Part shown: piece by piece, positions 1-9,207 of the stretch
How the letters are laid out: every line of letters begins with the position of its first letter
Position numbering within the stretch: position 1 is the first letter of the stretch
NCBI RefSeq assembly: GCF_037081775.1
Contig: NZ_JBAMHQ010000001.1
Span: 1,426,001-1,490,000 of the forward strand
DNA length: 64,000 nucleotides
Reading direction: 5' to 3'
From: Haladaptatus sp. ZSTT2
GTDB taxonomy: Archaea > Halobacteriota > Halobacteria > Halobacteriales > Halococcaceae
Made by a program: the position numbers and the translations under genes
Notes under the pieces: model-generated
Seen by the model: the letters and a program-made list of their open reading frames with translations, nothing else
Told to the model about the DNA's origin: nothing
Databases searched by the model: none

Positions 1-331
1 AGAATCGTCGATTTTGGTCTCGGAACTTGTACAGGAGCCAGCAGGGGAATACAAGGATTGTATAGCCTACGAGATTGCCGAAGAGATGGGCGTCATCGGG
101 CTGATGTTCGTGGACGAATGAGTTCGTCCAGAACGTGTGGAGAACTGGGTTCGTATGGTCGAGGGCAAGAGATAGCTGGAAGGAGGTTGGGGTGAGAAAG
201 TAGACGGCGGCCAATAAGGCAGGTATTGAGAGCAGAGCCAGTATCTCTACGGTATCTTTGACGCCAATTTGGTTTCGATAAGATGTTGTCACCGACAACA
301 AGTTGGAAAGGCATAGTAATAGTATTGTCAT
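1..331 (-). CDS. Rhomboid-like membrane protein, 5' part only (runs off window start)
   Basis: The reverse strand is open from an ATG at 329-331 to the window edge, giving the first 110 residues of a protein whose C-terminus lies outside. The visible part has a hydrophobic segment (about residues 36-52, ILALLSIPALLAAVYFL), then FVHEH and HLFGN, then a second hydrophobic stretch (GYTILVFPCWLLYKF). A tryptophan/phenylalanine-rich loop followed by HxxxN resembles the start of the rhomboid fold, where these residues line the active site in transmembrane helix 2. The catalytic serine and histidine would be in the missing part, so protease activity cannot be judged. Codon use (TTA, CTA, ATA) is AT-richer than most of the window, as in the following genes. 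Confidence 0.6.
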   Translation of the reverse strand, partial: MTILLLCLSNLLSVTTSYRNQIGVKDTVEILALLSIPALLAAVYFLTPTSFQLSLALDHTNPVLHTFWTNSFVHEHQPDDAHLFGNLVGYTILVFPCWLLYKFRDQNRRF

Positions 332-436
332 CTACACAGTCTATAGACTGAGTTAGCTTGTTGAGTCGCTCTGTGTGAATCAGTATCATTCAAGTATTCC
401 GTTCATTCAACGAAAGTTACAAATCAATTTGCTACC

Positions 437-1510
437 ATGTTTGGGAATATGGCAGTAGAGGTCAGCGCGGGAAATCTCAGAACCCGCATGCAAAATATTG
501 ATCCGTACGAGTTCGAGCACTTCGTTGCTGAACTCTGGAAAGCACAGGGATGGGATACAGAGGTTTCACAGGCATCGAACGATATGGGCGTTGATATCAC
601 CGCCTGGAAATTTGACGGCCTCGTTGACCAGAAAATCGTGATTCAAGCGAAACGGTACGCTGAGGACAACAAGATTGGTCGGCCAGCTATCCAACAGTAT
701 CATTCGTTGAAGCAGCAAGATTCGGAGGTCGATGCGGCTGTGGTCGTCACGACGTCGTCGTACACAAGCTCAGCGAAAGACTGGGCAAATGAACACAATG
801 TCAAACTCATCGACGGAGACGATTTAGTGAATCTGGTTCTCGACCAGCGACGTTACGATCTGCTCGATGAGTATGCTCCAACGCTGAGCGAGATTTCAGG
901 CAGCCTGAACGGACAGGGCTCATCGGAGAAACAGCGCGAAACTCCATTACCGGATTTCCTCGCAACACAGGACCAACAACGAAAGGTTGCGGCAGGTGGG
1001 CTTATCGCTGGCCTCGTTCTCATTGTAAATCCGTGGAATACTGGCATTCCAATCGAGGTTCTTGGGACGCTGTTCGTTCTCGCATCGGGTGCAATCTTCC
1101 TCTATCCAGACCGCGTGTTCGAAGCCATCTTCCCGGAGCGAATCTTGCACCGCGAGTTCCTCAACGGAAGTGCGGTTGTAGAGCAGAGCGGCTCCGTGAG
1201 GTACGTCCCCGGCGATGACCGTGACTCAGTCTCGTTCGATGCATTCGAGGATACCTCCACCAAACGACAGCAGGCGCTCACGTACGCCGAATTGGATCAA
1301 GCGTACGAGGATGGAGTTCCAGTCGTTCCTCAAGGGAGTATCCCCACTGCAGTCGCTTCAGCGGGTGAACAATATATCGCGGCGTATCGCTTCGCCGTAC
1401 ACGATGAAGAGCCAGAGCGGATTGCAGCTGAAATGCAGCGGTCGCAGAAGGATGTGGTTGCTGATATCGCGGAGTTTGCGCATCTCTCGACTGGGAATTC
1501 AGTCCTCTAA
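437..1510 (+). CDS. Membrane-anchored Mrr-type restriction endonuclease-like protein
   Basis: 357 residues. Residues about 20-135 form an Mrr-cat type PD-(D/E)XK nuclease domain: MGVDITAW gives the metal-binding Asp53, and the following strand IVIQAKRY gives Gln70 and Lys72, the Q-x-K variant usual in Mrr proteins. An acidic linker is followed by two predicted membrane helices (about 184-228) and a soluble tail of about 125 residues that I do not recognise. The start is ATG 437; ATG 449 is an alternative. Family members cut foreign or modified DNA, or form part of defence systems; anchoring next to the membrane suggests action on incoming DNA, which is inference. It is convergent with the HNH nuclease gene that ends 46 bases downstream. 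Confidence 0.75.
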   Translation: MFGNMAVEVSAGNLRTRMQNIDPYEFEHFVAELWKAQGWDTEVSQASNDMGVDITAWKFDGLVDQKIVIQAKRYAEDNKIGRPAIQQYHSLKQQDSEVDAAVVVTTSSYTSSAKDWANEHNVKLIDGDDLVNLVLDQRRYDLLDEYAPTLSEISGSLNGQGSSEKQRETPLPDFLATQDQQRKVAAGGLIAGLVLIVNPWNTGIPIEVLGTLFVLASGAIFLYPDRVFEAIFPERILHREFLNGSAVVEQSGSVRYVPGDDRDSVSFDAFEDTSTKRQQALTYAELDQAYEDGVPVVPQGSIPTAVASAGEQYIAAYRFAVHDEEPERIAAEMQRSQKDVVADIAEFAHLSTGNSVL

Positions 1511-1556
1511 GTCGAACTTCAAAAGCCAGTTTTCTGGAGAACCAACTGGATGAGTA

Positions 1557-2978
1557 TCACACGAGCTCATGGATTTCTCGATGCTTCTGTAACGCCTCAA
1601 CACTGGGTGTTGCCCGCGTGTCCGTAGGAAGTCCCACCGTCTCTCCTTCGTACTGTTTGAACTCGTGATACCCCTCGCACCCGGGTTCGTCTCGGACGAG
1701 GACCTCGTAGTCATCCGAGATAGAGAGCCACCCAGAATCGAATGCCCAGTGGTGTAATCGACAAAGCGCAATTCCATTCCGTGGGTCCTCAGAACCACCC
1801 TCGCTCTTTGGGTAGATGTGCGCAGCTTCAACTTCAAACCCTCCCTCCGGGCTTTCTCGCCTGCTCCCGCAGACGGCACAGGTATTATCGTAGGCTTCCG
1901 TAACCAACCGCCGAAATGCGGCGTCACGAGCTTTCCGCTTCTGTATCGTGTATCGGGTCTTGTCTTCGACAATTGTGGCTTCCGAATCAAGCGCATTCGC
2001 CAAGCGAGATTTTTCCGTTTGAATTTCTTCCTCGGTAGGTTCTGGAATCTCGTGAACAGTAGAACCGAACAGTGCTGCTTCAAGCGAACCGAACTGTCGA
2101 ACTAACTCTCCAACCTTTTCCTCAGCGACAGGATCGAGACTGCTATTCACAAATCGGTCATTTTTGTACCCCAACATCGACCGCACTTCTTCAACGGTTG
2201 GAACATCCTCTCTGTAGTCGTTGAGCGTGTAGATGTGACGGCTCTCAGGGCTATTCCAGAGCCAATCGCCCACTTTCTGACTCTCGAACACTCGACCGAC
2301 AGTTCCGGCTCCGATGAACGCTCCATCATGGTAGAAGAGGACAACGTCGTCCTGTTTGAGTCGGTCAATTGCTGCCTGTTTCTTCCCGCTGTCTGTTGCC
2401 GTTGTCCCCCAAACACGCACAGAATCAGTCCCTTCCAACTGCGAGGGGACGTTCGCACGACCAGCGAGTTTGAATGGGTTGACAACGGAGGTCTTGAATC
2501 TGGTAAGCCACTCATCATTGACTGCTACAAAGAACAAGCCAACATCGTTCGCTGGTCCAGGCTCATCGAGATGTGCCATCTGAAAAACGAACACATTCCG
2601 ACCGTCACGTGGCTCGTAGTCATAGTCAAGTACGTCCACTTCTCCTTGGTACTCCCACTTGGCAGCGCCAGTACCCTTATAGAAGAAATAGATTGGTGTC
2701 GACGTCGAGATCGCCTTAATCAATGCGGCATTCCCTGTGGAGCTCTCTTTTTGGTCACCTGAAAGACCTTCTCCGATATATTCGAATTCTCCACTTTGAA
2801 CGCGGTCACTATAGGGGCCATCTTCGTTTGCGAACAGCAAGATGTAGCGATTCTCATGGTCGTCCTTTCGGACGTTTATCCCAGAGATTTGGTAGCCAAA
2901 TCCAGTGTCAAAGAGTGATTCGATCTCTGCTTGATTGAGGTGGTCACCGAGTTCGAGGTTCGCTGGTGGCCGATGCAT
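1557..2978 (-). CDS. PUA/EVE-like plus HNH endonuclease, candidate type IV restriction enzyme
   Basis: 473 residues. The N-terminal 140 residues (FGYQISGI, YILLFANEDGPYSD, YFFYKG) resemble the SRA/YDG-like head found in McrA-type enzymes. The middle part (about 160-270: GTDSVRVWGTT, DDVVLFYHDGAFIGAGTVG) resembles an EVE/PUA-like beta-barrel that reads modified bases. The C-terminus is a complete HNH nuclease with zinc knuckle Cys367/Cys370 and Cys406/His409, catalytic AAH at His387 and Asn401. This order, modified-base reader followed by HNH, is that of modification-dependent restriction enzymes. The domain names for the first two parts rest on motif resemblance only. It is convergent with the Mrr-type gene. 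Confidence 0.75.
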   Translation of the reverse strand: MHRPPANLELGDHLNQAEIESLFDTGFGYQISGINVRKDDHENRYILLFANEDGPYSDRVQSGEFEYIGEGLSGDQKESSTGNAALIKAISTSTPIYFFYKGTGAAKWEYQGEVDVLDYDYEPRDGRNVFVFQMAHLDEPGPANDVGLFFVAVNDEWLTRFKTSVVNPFKLAGRANVPSQLEGTDSVRVWGTTATDSGKKQAAIDRLKQDDVVLFYHDGAFIGAGTVGRVFESQKVGDWLWNSPESRHIYTLNDYREDVPTVEEVRSMLGYKNDRFVNSSLDPVAEEKVGELVRQFGSLEAALFGSTVHEIPEPTEEEIQTEKSRLANALDSEATIVEDKTRYTIQKRKARDAAFRRLVTEAYDNTCAVCGSRRESPEGGFEVEAAHIYPKSEGGSEDPRNGIALCRLHHWAFDSGWLSISDDYEVLVRDEPGCEGYHEFKQYEGETVGLPTDTRATPSVEALQKHREIHELV

Positions 2979-3088
2979 GCAATGAGAGACTCAGTGGATT
3001 GTGATATTACTGTTGTAGAGTCTACAATTCGATGTTGTGGATAGAAAGATACCACTCAAACTACTCACATAGGTCCGTAACACAGACG

Positions 3089-3706
3089 CTACACCCATTC
3101 AAGCCCCGCATTATGCTGAGCCAAGTAATCTGAACTGAACCCCGCCACCAATAGTGGAAGCCTTTCACCTGCGTTATCGAGAATTGTCCGTTTGAGTAGG
3201 TCGCTCTGCGTCTCAAACGTGGGGTTCACGAGCAGCCGATAGTCGGCGTCAATCGTGTAGAGTTCGCGGTCGAACGCGGCATGGTGTGTCTTGCTGAGTG
3301 TGATGACGTTCGAGAGGTCTGCACGATACTCGGGGTAGTCACGCCATGAGAGTGCGTGAGCGACATCGAGCAGTCCGGGATGGTCAACACCTGAAATAGG
3401 GCAGTGCTGATTGTACCGTGCGAGAGTAATCTTCCGAAACCCAGGGTCAACCGCCCTCAGTATTCCATACTCACCTCTCGGTGGAATGATATTCTTCAGC
3501 CCGAATTTCAGGATAGATGTCCTATCGCTCCGGTTGAATAGGGAATTAAGGTATCGGGGTGACTTTGGGGAGATATGGGATGCTCGGCTGTACCCTTGCT
3601 GCTCAAGCTTTTTAGTACAAGCGTAGGGTGTCTCAGTTCCGCCTAGCAGGCTAGACGGTGAGCGAATTGGAGTTCCTAGGAAACTAGGAGAATTCTGCAG
3701 AGTACA
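3089..3706 (-). pseudogene. HNH endonuclease remnant without a start codon
   Basis: The reverse frame ending at TAG 3089-3091 stays open to a TAA at 3707-3709 but contains no ATG, GTG or TTG that could start it. Its C-terminal 110 residues are clearly protein-like and match the haloarchaeal HNH type: FRKITLARYNQHCPISG, then DVAHALSWRDYPEYRADLSN, then LSKTHHAAFDR, then a tail ending GLEWV. The zinc-knuckle cysteine, the AH of the HNH core, the Asn and the HH are all present. The N-terminal half (through SPKSPRYLNSLFNRSDRT) is less convincing. I infer a 5'-truncated gene, decayed within the same DNA-cleavage cluster. The promoter region of the next gene overlaps its upstream end. Confidence 0.65.
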
Positions 3707-3723
3707 TTAGGAGAGAATACACC

Positions 3724-4359
3724 ATGAATAGAGACTACATTACGATCGAAGACGATGTTGAGAGAGTACACTTCCCAATCAAGTTCTATCTTCAGAGAGG
3801 ATGGTCACCCCTTTACATCGATGGGAATTGGGAGGCGGTGGCAGTCACTGATGAAGAAGAATGGCCAAACGTATTGGTCGACGAGGAAACAGAAGAGTTC
3901 CTCCTCACCACGTATGACCCGCCAAGTCGTCCCCGTGTGTTTGAGGTGAACGTCGTACGAGACACTGAGTTGGGGTACATAGTGAATTGGCTAATCCATC
4001 CCGACGAACGAAAACGGTGGCTGCGTGACGATGCGGTGAATCTAACCACCCGAGATGAGTTCAGCATCGCAGATATAGAGATACCGGAAGAAAAGCCATT
4101 TGTCATGGATGTGTTTTCTGAAAACCCGTTCTCGTGGGAACTCGTGATCTGGTTCGTTGATGAACGGTTCTTGGACGAAGTAATCAGCAAGTATACCCCG
4201 TTTTCCACTGGCTCAACGGTGTTACTTGATGGCGCATCCGAGGTACACACTCGGTTTGGCGTTCCGTTGGAATCACCCCGCAAGCGAAAATCGCGTGGAA
4301 ATCCAGAGAAAGCCCGTGAACTACAGGAGATGATGCGGCGGTTTGAGGACAGTCGGTAA
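3724..4359 (+). CDS. Hypothetical acidic protein
   Basis: 211 residues starting at ATG 3724, preceded by AGGAGAGAATACACC, which contains a ribosome-binding-like AGGAG about 12 bases upstream. I recognise no family. There is no signal peptide or membrane segment. The body is rich in aromatic and acidic residues (FVMDVFSENPFSWELVIWF) and the last 30 residues are basic (SPRKRKSRGNPEKARELQEM) and probably helical. It sits just after the nuclease genes and is divergent from the HNH remnant, so it may belong to the same accessory segment, but nothing in the sequence ties it to their function. Confidence 0.65.
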   Translation: MNRDYITIEDDVERVHFPIKFYLQRGWSPLYIDGNWEAVAVTDEEEWPNVLVDEETEEFLLTTYDPPSRPRVFEVNVVRDTELGYIVNWLIHPDERKRWLRDDAVNLTTRDEFSIADIEIPEEKPFVMDVFSENPFSWELVIWFVDERFLDEVISKYTPFSTGSTVLLDGASEVHTRFGVPLESPRKRKSRGNPEKARELQEMMRRFEDSR

Positions 4360-4435
4360 GGAGATGACTTCCAACCAGGCACACATCCCGCTGTACGTCC
4401 GAATACAAGCAGCGGAACAAGCTAGAGGCAATCCT

Positions 4436-4702
4436 TCACTCGATTTTTGCGATATGCTTGAGCGCAACGTTCGCCTCGGTTTTCCCCTTGTACGCAGAGT
4501 TCTCGGGTGTCACCGACAGTAGTTTGATGCGGATTTCGGGGTCGCCTTCCTCTGTCATCGTGAACATTTGGTCGAACTCCGAGTTCCCTGAGAACGGGGC
4601 CAACACTTCGCCGCGGAGTTCGGTCTCCCCCGTCGCGGTTTTCGTCTGGACAATCGCGCCTGGCTTCAGTTTCTCGAACGATGTACCACGCATTGGATAC
4701 AT
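4436..4702 (-). CDS. Small conserved-looking hypothetical protein
   Basis: 88 residues from ATG 4702 (MYPMRGTSFEKLKPG); upstream ATG 4717 would add five residues. A TATA-like ATTTTATG (reverse strand, about 4730-4738) lies about 30 bases before ATG 4702, favouring the shorter, leaderless form. The protein has alternating strands (GAIVQTKTATGETELRGEV, PEIRIKLLSVTP) and looks like a small beta-rich domain with a GKTEANVALKHIAKIE end. Family not recognised. The opposite strand also has an open frame here, but its composition is that of an antisense shadow. Confidence 0.55.
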   Translation of the reverse strand: MYPMRGTSFEKLKPGAIVQTKTATGETELRGEVLAPFSGNSEFDQMFTMTEEGDPEIRIKLLSVTPENSAYKGKTEANVALKHIAKIE

Positions 4703-4717
4703 ACCGTACACGTACAC

Positions 4718-5132
4718 CCACGAACACCATAAAATGACAGCCTCTCAAGAGTAATTCAGAATTATCCCAATAGCCGGTTGTGGGACAGGAGCAAGTCCAC
4801 CACCTTCTGGGAGCGGTGGAAAGGCTAACTCTAGGTGGGGAATACGGTTGCTCTCGGGCCTAATCGAGCATATAGAAGCAGAAGGCGTCGAGGCGCTGGA
4901 CATCGACCTGTCGGACGCAGACCGTGAGTATCTCGAGGTCGAGGTGAACAAGGTCGAACAGCGGAGCAAGCGGGAGTCGTTCAGTTCGTCCCCTCGGACG
5001 GAAGGCTCTCGAAACACGGCGCTTCACACGGCGTCTCGTCGAGAGACGCACCATCACATCCTGCTACTCAAAACCGTTCCTTTGATTCCAGATACATTTG
5101 GACAGAAACCTTATGCGTCGCACTGTGGGAGT
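4718..5132. other. 415-base gap with a possible 3' gene remnant
   Basis: No complete gene. On the plus strand, in frame with the following hydrolase and open from 4848, the stretch EALDIDLSDADREYLEVEV (about 4890-4950) reads like the acidic C-terminal end of a protein. No start or domain accompanies it, and the rest of the frame up to 5132 is low-quality. I take it as a decayed remnant or chance, not as an N-terminal extension of the hydrolase, which has its own promoter and Tat leader. Confidence 0.35.
5108..5116 (+). promoter_or_regulatory. TATA-like box for leaderless CocE-family gene
   Basis: CCTTATGCG, centred about 22 bases before the chosen GTG start at 5133, fits the archaeal TATA position for a leaderless transcript and supports that start. 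Confidence 0.4.
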
Positions 5133-6806
5133 GTGACTGTGACACAGAACCTCACACGACGACGCGCCCTCTCCAGGCTGGCCACGATGGGTCTGGTGGC
5201 GGCTGGCGTGAGCGTCACCGACGCGGGTACGGTCGCCGCAGACGCATCGTACACGCGAACCGACTTCACAACCACGTCCTGGGACGGTACCGACCTCGTC
5301 GGATCGCTCTACGTCCCCGATTCGGACGGTCCCCACCCTGTCGTCCTCGGGACGCACGGGTGGGGCGGCGACCACGGGAGTCCTGCCGTCGCACGACGGG
5401 CTGATGTGTTCGCGAGGAACGGCTACGTCTTCTGTGCGTACGACTCACGCGGATTCGGCGAATCGGGTGGCGAGGTCGGCGTAGACGGCCCGAACGAAGT
5501 CGCCGACGCGCTTACCTTGCTCGACCAGCTCGCAGAAGGTGACGTGGGCGGTGTCTCGGTCGACGTCGAACGCTCCACGAACGGCCCGGTCTGTGCGATG
5601 GACGGGCTCTCATATGCCGGTGGCATCCAGCTCAACACGATGGCTGTCTCGTCTCCCGACGCAGCCGACGCGTTACTCCCTGATTCGGCTACGTTCGACA
5701 CCATCGACTTCACCGAAGGGAGTCCGCTCGACGCCGCAGTCCCGCGTTGGGCGTGGCACGATCTCCGGTTCTCGCTCGCACCGCGTGGTGTCGTGAAAGT
5801 CGGTTGGGACTCGCTGTTACTGGCGACGGGTATTGCCGGCGCTCGGGGGCTCACCTCCGGCGACGGCCAACCGTCGATATACGACCTGGAGTACGGCGTC
5901 ACCGAGGAGGTGCCAGACGCGTTCGTCACATCGACTGCACAGAACGAATTCGACAGTGAGTCAGCGGCGTTCTATGCGTCCCGCTCGCCGGTATCGAAGA
6001 CGGCCCTGCTCGAGACACCGACGCTACTCATCTCGTCGTGGACCGATACGTTGTTCATCACGAACGAGGCGATCTGGAACTACCACGCGATCCGCGACAA
6101 CGGCGTAGAGTCGAAGTTGGTGCTGTTCCGCGGTGGACACACGTTCGAGGAGACCGCCGATGCGGAGATGAACGCACGGCTCGACTCCCGGGCACTCGAG
6201 TTCATCGATGCGCATCTCCGGCGCGACGAGGAGTCTGGCTTCCCGCAGGTGGAGTACTACGAGACACAGCGTGACACGTGGTCGACGACGAACGACATCG
6301 ACCCACGGAACACCAAGGAGTGGACCGTGACGTTCTCGGACGCAAAACTCGACGACGAGACGGTGGTGTACAACAGTATCGCCCCCAGCTCGACGAGTCA
6401 ATTGACGAGCGAGGAGGAAGATCTCCTCGACGGTGTGACGGCTGTCCACTTCGACTATCTCGTCACAGAGGCCCGTGAACTCCTTGGCGCACCCAGCCTC
6501 GAACTCGACCTCGAGCCGCTCGGGACCGATCCGCGGCTGTTCGTGAAGGTGTACCACCGCACAGCTGACGGCGAGACACTTGTCCACGACCAGGTCACTC
6601 CGGTTCACCAGACCGGTGATGAACGGCGAACAGTCGAGGTGGAGATGACGGCTCTCCAGCGCCGCCTCGCCGTCGGTGACACGCTCAGGGTGACGGTTGC
6701 TGCGACCGATGCTGGGTTCTACTCCTCGCGGACGGCCGCCGGGGCACGAATCTACCACGGGAGCGACGCCGATTCGCGAGTGACGTTCCCGGTGCAGCCG
6801 AGCTGA
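5133..6806 (+). CDS. Tat-exported CocE/NonD family hydrolase (X-Pro dipeptidyl-peptidase S15-like)
   Basis: 557 residues from GTG 5133. The start is chosen because it places a Tat leader (LTRRRALSRLATMGLVAAG) at the N-terminus and has a TATA-like box at the right distance; the frame is open further upstream. The mature part is an alpha/beta-hydrolase: Ser160 in GLSYAGG, Asp305 in SWTDTLF and His336 in RGGHTF form the triad, followed by a C-terminal jelly-roll domain (about 385-557) typical of CocE and S15 enzymes. Members hydrolyse esters, amides or X-Pro peptides. Substrate unknown; the enzyme should act outside the membrane. It is monocistronic, with long gaps on both sides. Confidence 0.85.
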   Translation: MTVTQNLTRRRALSRLATMGLVAAGVSVTDAGTVAADASYTRTDFTTTSWDGTDLVGSLYVPDSDGPHPVVLGTHGWGGDHGSPAVARRADVFARNGYVFCAYDSRGFGESGGEVGVDGPNEVADALTLLDQLAEGDVGGVSVDVERSTNGPVCAMDGLSYAGGIQLNTMAVSSPDAADALLPDSATFDTIDFTEGSPLDAAVPRWAWHDLRFSLAPRGVVKVGWDSLLLATGIAGARGLTSGDGQPSIYDLEYGVTEEVPDAFVTSTAQNEFDSESAAFYASRSPVSKTALLETPTLLISSWTDTLFITNEAIWNYHAIRDNGVESKLVLFRGGHTFEETADAEMNARLDSRALEFIDAHLRRDEESGFPQVEYYETQRDTWSTTNDIDPRNTKEWTVTFSDAKLDDETVVYNSIAPSSTSQLTSEEEDLLDGVTAVHFDYLVTEARELLGAPSLELDLEPLGTDPRLFVKVYHRTADGETLVHDQVTPVHQTGDERRTVEVEMTALQRRLAVGDTLRVTVAATDAGFYSSRTAAGARIYHGSDADSRVTFPVQPS

Positions 6807-8451
6807 CCTCGGCCCACGGCGTCTCGTGTGGACCCGCGACATCACTTATCAGATGGAGTGCTCTGTCGCGACCAACAGAGATACTCTGGGTTGGGCTCGA
6901 CCAACTGTTCTAAGACTGGTTCCCTCGTCTCAAAGGAACGAAAAAACTGAATTCTTGAGAGGACGACCATAGAGTCGTCACCCATCCCACAAAGCCGCGT
7001 GTGAGTAAGACGAATGTATCATAATCGCATTCGCCGCTAGAGCCGCTTCGAGAGGCGTTCTAGTCGAGTTTGAATCACGCATTGAGCGTTCAAAATCGGA
7101 GTGTTCCCCGCAAGAGACGGGAGAGCAGAGAATCGAGACGTAACTAGGAACGGAGTGTGAGAAACTGAAGAAACCTTAAATTGAGGTGGTACAGGACACG
7201 AAACGCCTGAGTATGGATATGGTAGTACTCAGACGAAACCAAGATGCACTGCGAAGAGATTCCCAAATCGGAAATCGACGAAATTCACACTTGAAAACCG
7301 CCGCGACACGCCGTCTAAGGAGCATTCAGCCTGATCCGCAACTCACTTTTGGACAGGAAAACCACCAGACGTAAACCGATTATGAAAAATTGAGCTGGAA
7401 ACCTAACGGATGAGTACAGACCTAATCACAGCAAAACCGCCGTGATAGACCCCACATCTACTGATTTCGAGTATAAAAGCCACATCCATTATCACGGTAA
7501 ATCTTACTAGCTCCCTTTACGACAAACCACACTGCCCTCTACCGGGGAAAACGACCGATTTTGAACACGCAATGAAACCCTGAGCAACGACTAGCGAACC
7601 CACAACCCGATTATGACGGGTATCGCTGATTATGAAATCGAATCGTCCATCCGTCCAAAGTACGCCAGAAACGGGGCAGCCAACGCTGTTGAGACAAACC
7701 TACTCCTCAAATTTTCACAATCGGTTTCCCTCTGGTGGTTTCCCAACTTCGAGCGGAATCACCGAACGTGGAGAGTCCGCAAAAACCACCATCCCGTAAA
7801 GACGTGTCACGGGTGTTGAGTCAGTCGCTTTCGGGAGTTTTCAGCCACACAATCGGCGAAAAATCCGGAAGGGAAGAAGCCACAGAGTGAGCCGAGTGTG
7901 GAGGAAAGAGCGTGGAATTGCTGAGGAGGAAGTTAGAAACCTAAATCAGCTATAGATCCGTCGAAACACGAAAATTCGAGTGATTATCCGAGTGTGGAAA
8001 TGAGGTGTGACCACTCAATTGTAGCCGTCAATCGTACGTTTGAAGTTACACAATCGGTTTCAGTCGTGCGGTTTTGGGAAATAGTGTCGAGTGAGGGGGG
8101 AGAGTGTCTGTGACGTGGAGAGTTGTATCATCTCTCAAACCCTGAAATACACCACCTGAACACCTCTATCGTCAAAATTCGAAATATCGAGATCTCCACT
8201 TCTCTCGCAACAATAGGTTCCACAGTCAGACCAAAACGCCAACCACACACCTTCTTGCGGGGTTTCAGGCCGATTGTGGAACTCGCCTCGCTGGTCGAGC
8301 GGTCCGCACTGGCGCGTTGGGCCGTGTTACGGGCTTGAAACCGAGTGTGAGAATCGGTACTCGTTCTCCGACAGAGAACCGGTCTGTGTATCGCTCCCGA
8401 AACGGTCGTTGAGTGGGTTTTCGAGCTCGCCATAGGTCAAGGCAAAGGCAC
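6807..8451. other. 1.6-kb gene-free stretch with short repeated motifs
   Basis: No open frame here looks coding in composition or has a recognisable domain. The base composition is more AT-rich than the flanks. The 9-mer CACAATCGG occurs at 7716-7724, 7848-7856 and 8049-8057, and inverted at 8270-8278. GATTATGA occurs near 7378, 7610 and 7630. Part of a repeat shared with 12,915 lies at 8063. The stretch could be decayed mobile DNA or a regulatory or structural spacer; the sequence does not decide. Confidence 0.5.
8063..8094 (+). repeat. Dispersed repeat copy 1 (partner at 12915)
   Basis: GTCGTGCGGTTTTGGGAAAT begins a stretch that matches 12915-12946: 20 of the first 21 bases are identical, and the shared CGAGTGA follows at the same distance. 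It lies in gene-free DNA. Confidence 0.5.
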
Positions 8452-9207
8452 TCAGCCGGTATAGCCCCAGAACTGCTCGTACATGATTCGCTCGGGAGGG
8501 ACGCCCATCAATTGAAGGATATCCCACAGTCCGCGAACCATCTCAGGAGTGCCACAAAGATAGAAGACAGGCGCCTCTAACTCGTTCGCGACCGCTTCGA
8601 CGAGAGACCTATCGACACGCCCCCTGCGACCCATCCACTCGCTTGCTTCGGGTTCGCGGGTGAGTGTGTGCATCACTTCGAACTGTGGGTTTGACTCGAC
8701 CAGTGTATCCAGTTCGTCTTGGTAGGCGATTTCATCCGCGGTCCGATTGCTGTAGATGAGCCGGATGGGAATGTCGAGTTGTGTGTCGCTCGCGTACTCG
8801 GCCATGCCTTTGAGTGGCGTGATGCCGATGCCACCGGCGATGAGGACGGTGTCTCGCTCCGGGTTCAAAATGAAGTGACCACGAGGACCTTCGACAAGAA
8901 CCTTGTCTCCGGGTTCGAGGTTCACGAACGCTTGCTTGAAATCACTCGCTGAAACACGGACGCCGTATTCGAGGTAGTCTCGGGTTGGCGAACTGGCCAG
9001 CGACATGGGTCGAGAGTCATCGAATCGCCCTGAGCCGTTAGACGTGTTGAGCGAGAGTCTCGTGAACTGAACCGGTTCGTACACGAATTGGGGGTGGCGG
9101 CTAGTGCGGATGTGGTGGCTCGTCGGTGTCAATGGTCGAGATTCGAGGACCTCGGCCACGAACGCAAACCCGTGCGCTGATTGTCGAAGTGAGCTGTCGT
9201 CGTTCAT
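8452..9207 (-). CDS. FAD/NAD(P)H-binding oxidoreductase (ferredoxin reductase-like)
   Basis: 251 residues from ATG 9205-9207; a longer open frame upstream is low-complexity and not coding-like. The N-terminal barrel has the FAD motif RPMSLASSP, and the C-terminal Rossmann-like domain has GGIGITPLKGM for the pyridine nucleotide pyrophosphate and YLCGTPEMVRGL near the end. This is the minimal two-domain reductase of the ferredoxin-NADP reductase superfamily with no attached iron-sulfur domain, so it should pass electrons between NAD(P)H and a separate acceptor such as a ferredoxin. The partner is not evident from neighbours. It is cytoplasmic, with no operon partner. Confidence 0.8.
   Translation of the reverse strand: MNDDSSLRQSAHGFAFVAEVLESRPLTPTSHHIRTSRHPQFVYEPVQFTRLSLNTSNGSGRFDDSRPMSLASSPTRDYLEYGVRVSASDFKQAFVNLEPGDKVLVEGPRGHFILNPERDTVLIAGGIGITPLKGMAEYASDTQLDIPIRLIYSNRTADEIAYQDELDTLVESNPQFEVMHTLTREPEASEWMGRRGRVDRSLVEAVANELEAPVFYLCGTPEMVRGLWDILQLMGVPPERIMYEQFWGYTG

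Noticed and set aside
2-121. Plus-strand fragment ending FVDE at the window start
   Set aside because: The opposite strand reads a rhomboid-like membrane protein over the same bases with a proper ATG at 331, which is more convincing.
4848-5132. N-terminal extension of the CocE-family hydrolase
   Set aside because: The Tat leader and TATA-like box place the start at 5133; a Tat signal would not lie about 95 residues inside the protein.
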